Position numbers and translations under genes: made by a program. A model generated the notes under the pieces. It saw only the letters and a program-made list of their open reading frames with translations. It had not been told where the DNA came from and did no database searches. A stretch of 64,000 nucleotides of DNA. It comes from Mycolicibacterium parafortuitum. Its GTDB lineage: Bacteria > Actinomycetota > Actinomycetes > Mycobacteriales > Mycobacteriaceae. This document shows, piece after piece, positions 60,987 to 64,000 of the stretch. The stretch lies in contig NZ_AP022598.1 in NCBI RefSeq assembly GCF_010725485.1, positions 5,456,001 through 5,520,000 on the forward strand, in the 5' to 3' direction. How positions within the stretch are numbered: position 1 is the first letter of the stretch; each line of letters begins with the position of its first letter.

Positions 60987-62321
60987 ATGTCCACTGCCGT
61001 CCGCCGCCCCTTCGCCGCGGGTGTCGCACTTCTCGGGGCGAGCGCGATCGCCATCTCGCCGGTCACGCCCACACCCGACCTGTCGCTTTCCGCCGTCAAC
61101 CCACCGGCCCTGTACTCCGCGGGAGTCGACCTGCTCGCGTCCAGTGACGTGCTGGCCATCTACCAGAAGGTTTTCGCCGACGCCGGCGCCGGGCTCAACG
61201 CCCTGATCGCCAACGCCGAACCCGGTCAATTGCTCAAGCAGTTCATCGACAACCAGATCGCGAGCGCGACCGCGCTGGCCACCGGGCTCGGCGGCACCGC
61301 AGCCGGGATCGCCGACGCGTTGAAGACGGAGGTGCCCCAGCTGCTGCAGGCCGCCGTCACCGCGCTGGCGGCCGGACAGTTGTCGGAGGCGTTCGACAAC
61401 CTGGTCCAGATTCCGCTGGCGGTGGCCCTGCCGATCACCGATCTGGTGCCCGCGATCCAGGAGGTGCTCACCAAACCGCTGAAAAACATCGTGAACATCG
61501 TCAACGCGTTCACCACCGATACGCTCGGGACGACATTGCTGCTCAGCGGCTTCATCGCACCGCTGATCAGCACGCCGGCCGCGATCGTCGCGGCGGTCCA
61601 GAACGTCGTCGGCGCGTTCGGCACCTCGCCCTCGGCGGTGGTCGATGCGTTGTTGACCGCACCCGCGACGATCATCGACGGCTTCCTCAACGGTGGGTAC
61701 GGCCCCGACCTCGGCACGCTGGTGTCACCGGGACTGCCCGTCAAGGCGGGCGGTCTGCTGAGCTCGGCCGGTCTGGTGTTCCTGCCCGACGGCAGCTTCT
61801 TCGTCAACACCGGCGGCCCCCTTGCCGCGTTCCAGCAGCTCATCACGAAGATCACCGATGCGATCACCCCGACCGCGCCGGCCGCGCCGGCCACCGCCGT
61901 CGTGCCGACCACGGCCGTCGCCAGCCTTCCCGCGCCGGCATCGGCAACCGTCACCTTGGCCACGGCCGAAGCGCTGGCCGCCCCCGCCCCCTCGGAGTCG
62001 GCCGGCGGGGCGACCGAGGATTCCCCAGCGGCAGTCGAGGACTCGACCGAAGCGGAGTCCGACGCGGAGTCCGACGCCGCCGGCAGCGACACCGAGGTCG
62101 ACAGCATCGGGAAAGACAGTGCAGGCAAAGACGGTGCCGGAGACGACGGCGCCGGACACGGCAGCGCCGCGAACGACGCGGCCGGGGCGGACGGATCGGG
62201 GAAGTCGGATTCCGGCAAGGCCGACTCCGGCGGCGATTCCCGGGCGCCGCACAAGCCGAGAACAGCGCGACACGACGAATCCGACTCGCACCACGAGTCG
62301 AAGGCGGGCACCGACGACTAG
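60987..62321 (+). CDS. gjpA: GjpA-like mycobacterial outer-membrane/exported protein
   Basis: A 444-aa exported protein. The N-terminus has a signal-like segment (AAGVALLGASAIAIS, residues 10-24), then a 280-residue Ala/Leu/Ile-rich body with repeated amphipathic stretches typical of proteins annotated as outer-membrane porin GjpA in mycobacteria. The last 110 residues are a low-complexity acidic/Ser/Lys tail (for example SAGKDGAGDDGAGHGSA). Channel activity is unproven for most members. ATG at 60987; a strong hairpin with a short T-run follows the stop. Confidence 0.72.
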   Translation: MSTAVRRPFAAGVALLGASAIAISPVTPTPDLSLSAVNPPALYSAGVDLLASSDVLAIYQKVFADAGAGLNALIANAEPGQLLKQFIDNQIASATALATGLGGTAAGIADALKTEVPQLLQAAVTALAAGQLSEAFDNLVQIPLAVALPITDLVPAIQEVLTKPLKNIVNIVNAFTTDTLGTTLLLSGFIAPLISTPAAIVAAVQNVVGAFGTSPSAVVDALLTAPATIIDGFLNGGYGPDLGTLVSPGLPVKAGGLLSSAGLVFLPDGSFFVNTGGPLAAFQQLITKITDAITPTAPAAPATAVVPTTAVASLPAPASATVTLATAEALAAPAPSESAGGATEDSPAAVEDSTEAESDAESDAAGSDTEVDSIGKDSAGKDGAGDDGAGHGSAANDAAGADGSGKSDSGKADSGGDSRAPHKPRTARHDESDSHHESKAGTDD

Positions 62322-62335
62322 TCAAGCGTCGGCGG

Positions 62336-62371
62336 CGGGGCTCCTTCCTTTGCTGGGAGGGGCCCCGTTTT
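62336..62371 (+). terminator. Intrinsic terminator after the GjpA-like gene
   Basis: CGGGGCtCCTtCC pairs with GGgAGGgGCCCCG around TTTGCT, followed by TTTT. It is the most classical terminator in the window and also faces the end of the small secreted-protein gene. Confidence 0.85.
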
Positions 62372-62383
62372 CGTCGGCGAGCG

Positions 62384-62656
62384 TCAGATGCACCCGTTGA
62401 AGCAATAGTCCGCGGGCTTGCGTTCGTCGGGACGCACCGCGGCAGCGTCGGTGGGCGCGTGCTGAGTCAGGTCGATGTCGCCTTCCCACTCCGGCGCGAT
62501 CGGCATGAAGTGGCACAGGAACGTGACGCCCAACTGACACGGGTCGTGCACCGGTTGGGCGGGCGCGACGGGAACCGGGCTCACCGCGCCGCACAGGATC
62601 ACCCCCAGCACGGCCGCCGCACGGCAGATCCGGCGTCGCCGCAGTGATGGCGTCAC
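62384..62656 (-). CDS. Small secreted protein, unknown function
   Basis: A 90-aa preprotein. RRRICRAAAVLGVILCGAV...APAQP is a Sec-type signal with cleavage likely after AxA near residue 33, giving a mature peptide of about 57 aa. Four cysteines in the mature part (DPCQLGVTFLCHFM and YCFNGC) suggest two disulfides. GTG start at 62656 has GGGAGGGGG 4 nt upstream. Similar short DPCQLG-type secreted proteins are common in mycobacteria, function unknown. Confidence 0.82.
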   Translation of the reverse strand: MTPSLRRRRICRAAAVLGVILCGAVSPVPVAPAQPVHDPCQLGVTFLCHFMPIAPEWEGDIDLTQHAPTDAAAVRPDERKPADYCFNGCI

Positions 62657-62708
62657 GTGGCCCCCTCCCGACCGTCGGCGGTATCGCCGTCAAACTGACA
62701 AAAAACCT

Positions 62709-62725
62709 ATAAACGCACGGTTTAT
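62709..62725. promoter_or_regulatory. ATAAAC-GCACG-GTTTAT inverted repeat
   Basis: Perfect 6-bp arms with a 5-nt spacer, 53 bp upstream of the small secreted-protein GTG (minus strand). Probable operator or part of its promoter. Confidence 0.5.
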
Positions 62726-63097
62726 CTCGCCGCAGAAAGTACTCTGCTTCGCCGACGGTGCCAACCCCGGTCGCGAGGGGCACAGCAACCACCGGAGAGA
62801 GAACCCGGCCATACCGCACGACCCCCGCCGGGTGGGACGGCCGAGGAGGCGATCTCGCAGGAGGCGCAGGCGGCGACCCGCCACCGCATCACGATGATCG
62901 GTGCAGTCCAGCAGATCTGCCCGATATCGCCCGTGTCAGCCGATGTGCACGACTTGCCTCGAACCTCCGGCCCCTCCGCGCGGCACCCCGAACACGTTCG
63001 GCCCGGATCCGATAGCCACAGCGACGGACACCGATCCGCTCGATCACCACGGGTCAGCCACACGTGCCATGGCACACGGATGCGGGTGTCGCGGTGA

Positions 63098-63127
63098 TTG
63101 ACCCATCTATATCTATAGGGGTAAGGT
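63098..63127 (+). promoter_or_regulatory. Putative promoter for the mce operon
   Basis: TTGACC (63098-63103), an 18-bp spacer and TAAGGT (63122-63127) form a sigma-70-like promoter; the spacer contains CTATATCTATAG. It lies about 220 bp upstream of the YrbE start. Confidence 0.45.
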
Positions 63128-63343
63128 TTGCGCACCCCGGTGGCCTGGATCACAGTAGCTCGGTATCCATACCCGGGACACGACAGCTCCGCTGCTCCCC
63201 GCGGCCCACCGACGGCCGAGGGTACGACCGCATGCTCGACAGATGGAGGCGCATCCCATGCTCGGAGTGGGACGATGCGACGCGTCACCGCAGCCTGGTG
63301 CCCACCCGCACGGTCCGCGCCGACACCGCCCGAGGAGACGGAT

Positions 63344-64000
63344 GTGGTGATGCCCGACAGCGCGGCACCCCCCAGCAGGCTCGACGACGGGCTCAGCCGG
63401 TTTTCGGCCACCCCCGCCGCGAAGCCGTTGCGCGCCTTCGGCGGATTCTTCGCCATGGCACTCGATGTGCTGATGCTGATCCCCCGTCGGCCGTTCGCTT
63501 GGCGCGAATTCCTGTTGCAGGCCTGGTTCGTCGCTCGCGTGTCGATGATGCCGACATTGATGCTGGCCATCCCGTTCACGGTGCTGATGGTCTTCACCTT
63601 CAACATCCTGTTGGTCGAATTCGGCGCCGCCGACTACTCCGGCACCGGGGCGGCCTACGGAACGGTCACCCAGATCGGTCCGGTGGTCACGGTGCTGGTG
63701 GTCTCCGGCGCCGGCGCCACCGCGATGTGCGCCGACCTCGGCGCGCGCACCATCCGGGAAGAGCTCGACGCGCTGAAAGTCATGGGCGTCAACCCGATTC
63801 AAGCCCTGGTGGTTCCGCGGGTGTTGGCCGCGACGGTGGTGGCCACCCTGTTGTCGTCGGTCGTGATCCTGGTCGGGCTGATCGGGAGTTTCATCTTCGC
63901 GGTCTTCATCCAACACGTCACGCCCGGATCATTCGTCGGTGGGCTCACCGTCATCACCAAGGCACCCGATGTGGTGATCTCCTTGGTCAAGTCGAGCTTG
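63344..64000 (+). CDS. YrbE/MlaE-family permease, first gene of an mce operon, 3'-truncated
   Basis: 219 codons of an open frame running off the window. It encodes the permease of an Mce lipid importer. Visible features are FGGFFAMALDVL, RRPFAWREFLLQAWFVARVS, membrane segments such as PTLMLAIPFTVLMVFTFNILL, the cytoplasmic signature ADLGARTIREELDALKVMG and VPRVLAATVVATLLSS. It pairs with a second YrbE and Mce proteins, expected just downstream. GTG 63344, GTG 63347 and ATG 63350 are all in frame; GAGGAG is best spaced for 63344. Which mce locus (lipid or sterol) cannot be told from this part. Confidence 0.93.
   Translation, partial: MVMPDSAAPPSRLDDGLSRFSATPAAKPLRAFGGFFAMALDVLMLIPRRPFAWREFLLQAWFVARVSMMPTLMLAIPFTVLMVFTFNILLVEFGAADYSGTGAAYGTVTQIGPVVTVLVVSGAGATAMCADLGARTIREELDALKVMGVNPIQALVVPRVLAATVVATLLSSVVILVGLIGSFIFAVFIQHVTPGSFVGGLTVITKAPDVVISLVKSSL

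Larger units (their letters stand above)
62657..63343. other. 687-bp region upstream of the mce (YrbE) operon
   Basis: No convincing gene; open frames here are antisense shadows or Arg/Pro-rich. It holds an inverted repeat next to the small secreted-protein gene (62709), the 12-bp palindrome GTGCCATGGCAC (63064-63075) and a likely promoter (63098-63127), leaving a leader of more than 200 nt before the YrbE start. Length and content fit a regulated mce promoter region. Confidence 0.6.

Noticed and set aside
1..64000. CRISPR array, insertion sequence, prophage or tRNA/rRNA genes
   Set aside because: No regularly spaced repeats, transposase or phage-type proteins, or tRNA-like cloverleafs were noticed; the repeats found are palindromes or short period-15 units.

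Overview
The window is high-GC, densely packed actinobacterial DNA that reads as a mycobacterium, most likely a rapid-growing Mycolicibacterium. The evidence is the gene repertoire: many FadD, FadE, EchA and FadA fatty-acid/steroid-type enzymes, a GjpA-like outer-membrane protein, a YrbE permease opening an mce locus, a mycofactocin-type SDR, a mycobacterial-type CRP, and a three-gene block resembling M. tuberculosis Rv1356c-Rv1355c-Rv1354c. GTG starts are common and many neighbours overlap by 4 nt (ATGA/GTGA). I see no rRNA or tRNA gene, insertion sequence, phage gene or CRISPR array. The first and last genes are cut by the window edges.

Positions 1-9.7 kb hold an accessory catabolic region: a truncated P450, an aldehyde dehydrogenase diverging from a family III CoA-transferase, a molybdopterin oxidoreductase, a small NYN-type nuclease, a second P450, a thioesterase-like protein and a thiolase-fold lipid-transfer protein with an altered active site. 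From 9.8 to 19.2 kb a minus-strand run, probably one operon or two, encodes a paired FadE dehydrogenase, two amidohydrolases, an acyl-CoA synthetase, two crotonases, a DHDPS-family hydratase/aldolase candidate and an SDR. A divergent TetR gene faces it across a good inverted repeat, and related half-sites recur inside the run. Together these look like a CoA-thioester catabolic pathway for a cyclic or aromatic substrate that I cannot name.

Positions 20.3-30.3 kb carry a thiolase, a crotonase and a FadR-type GntR regulator, diverging from a tightly coupled operon of three crotonases followed by three acyl-CoA synthetases. After a terminator and a non-coding gap come a DUF5994 gene with a possible 3' frameshift and a second CoA-transferase. 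Next is a minus-strand beta-oxidation operon (SDR, thiolase, FadE, GntR), divergent from a FadE plus mycofactocin-type SDR pair. An alpha/beta hydrolase, a flavin monooxygenase and a MaoC-like hydratase close the section at 41.4 kb.

Positions 41.4-47.8 kb begin with an 827-bp lower-GC gap. It precedes a GNAT-like (possibly N-acyl amino acid synthase-like) protein, a ThiF/E1-nitroreductase fusion and a GAF-GGDEF-EAL cyclic-di-GMP enzyme, all co-directional and nearly abutting. This is the best candidate in the window for an unexplained system.

Positions 48-64 kb hold a second paired FadE dehydrogenase, a universal stress protein/SRPBCC operon with a DosR-like box, assorted hydrolases, a TetR-DUF1214 pair divergent from a sulfotransferase, an EEP-family phosphohydrolase, a nucleotidyltransferase, a CRP paralogue, a large LuxR-type ATPase regulator, the GjpA-like protein, a small secreted protein and the start of an mce (YrbE) operon. 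Several convergent gene ends are marked by long palindromes, two of which are copies of the same dispersed repeat.
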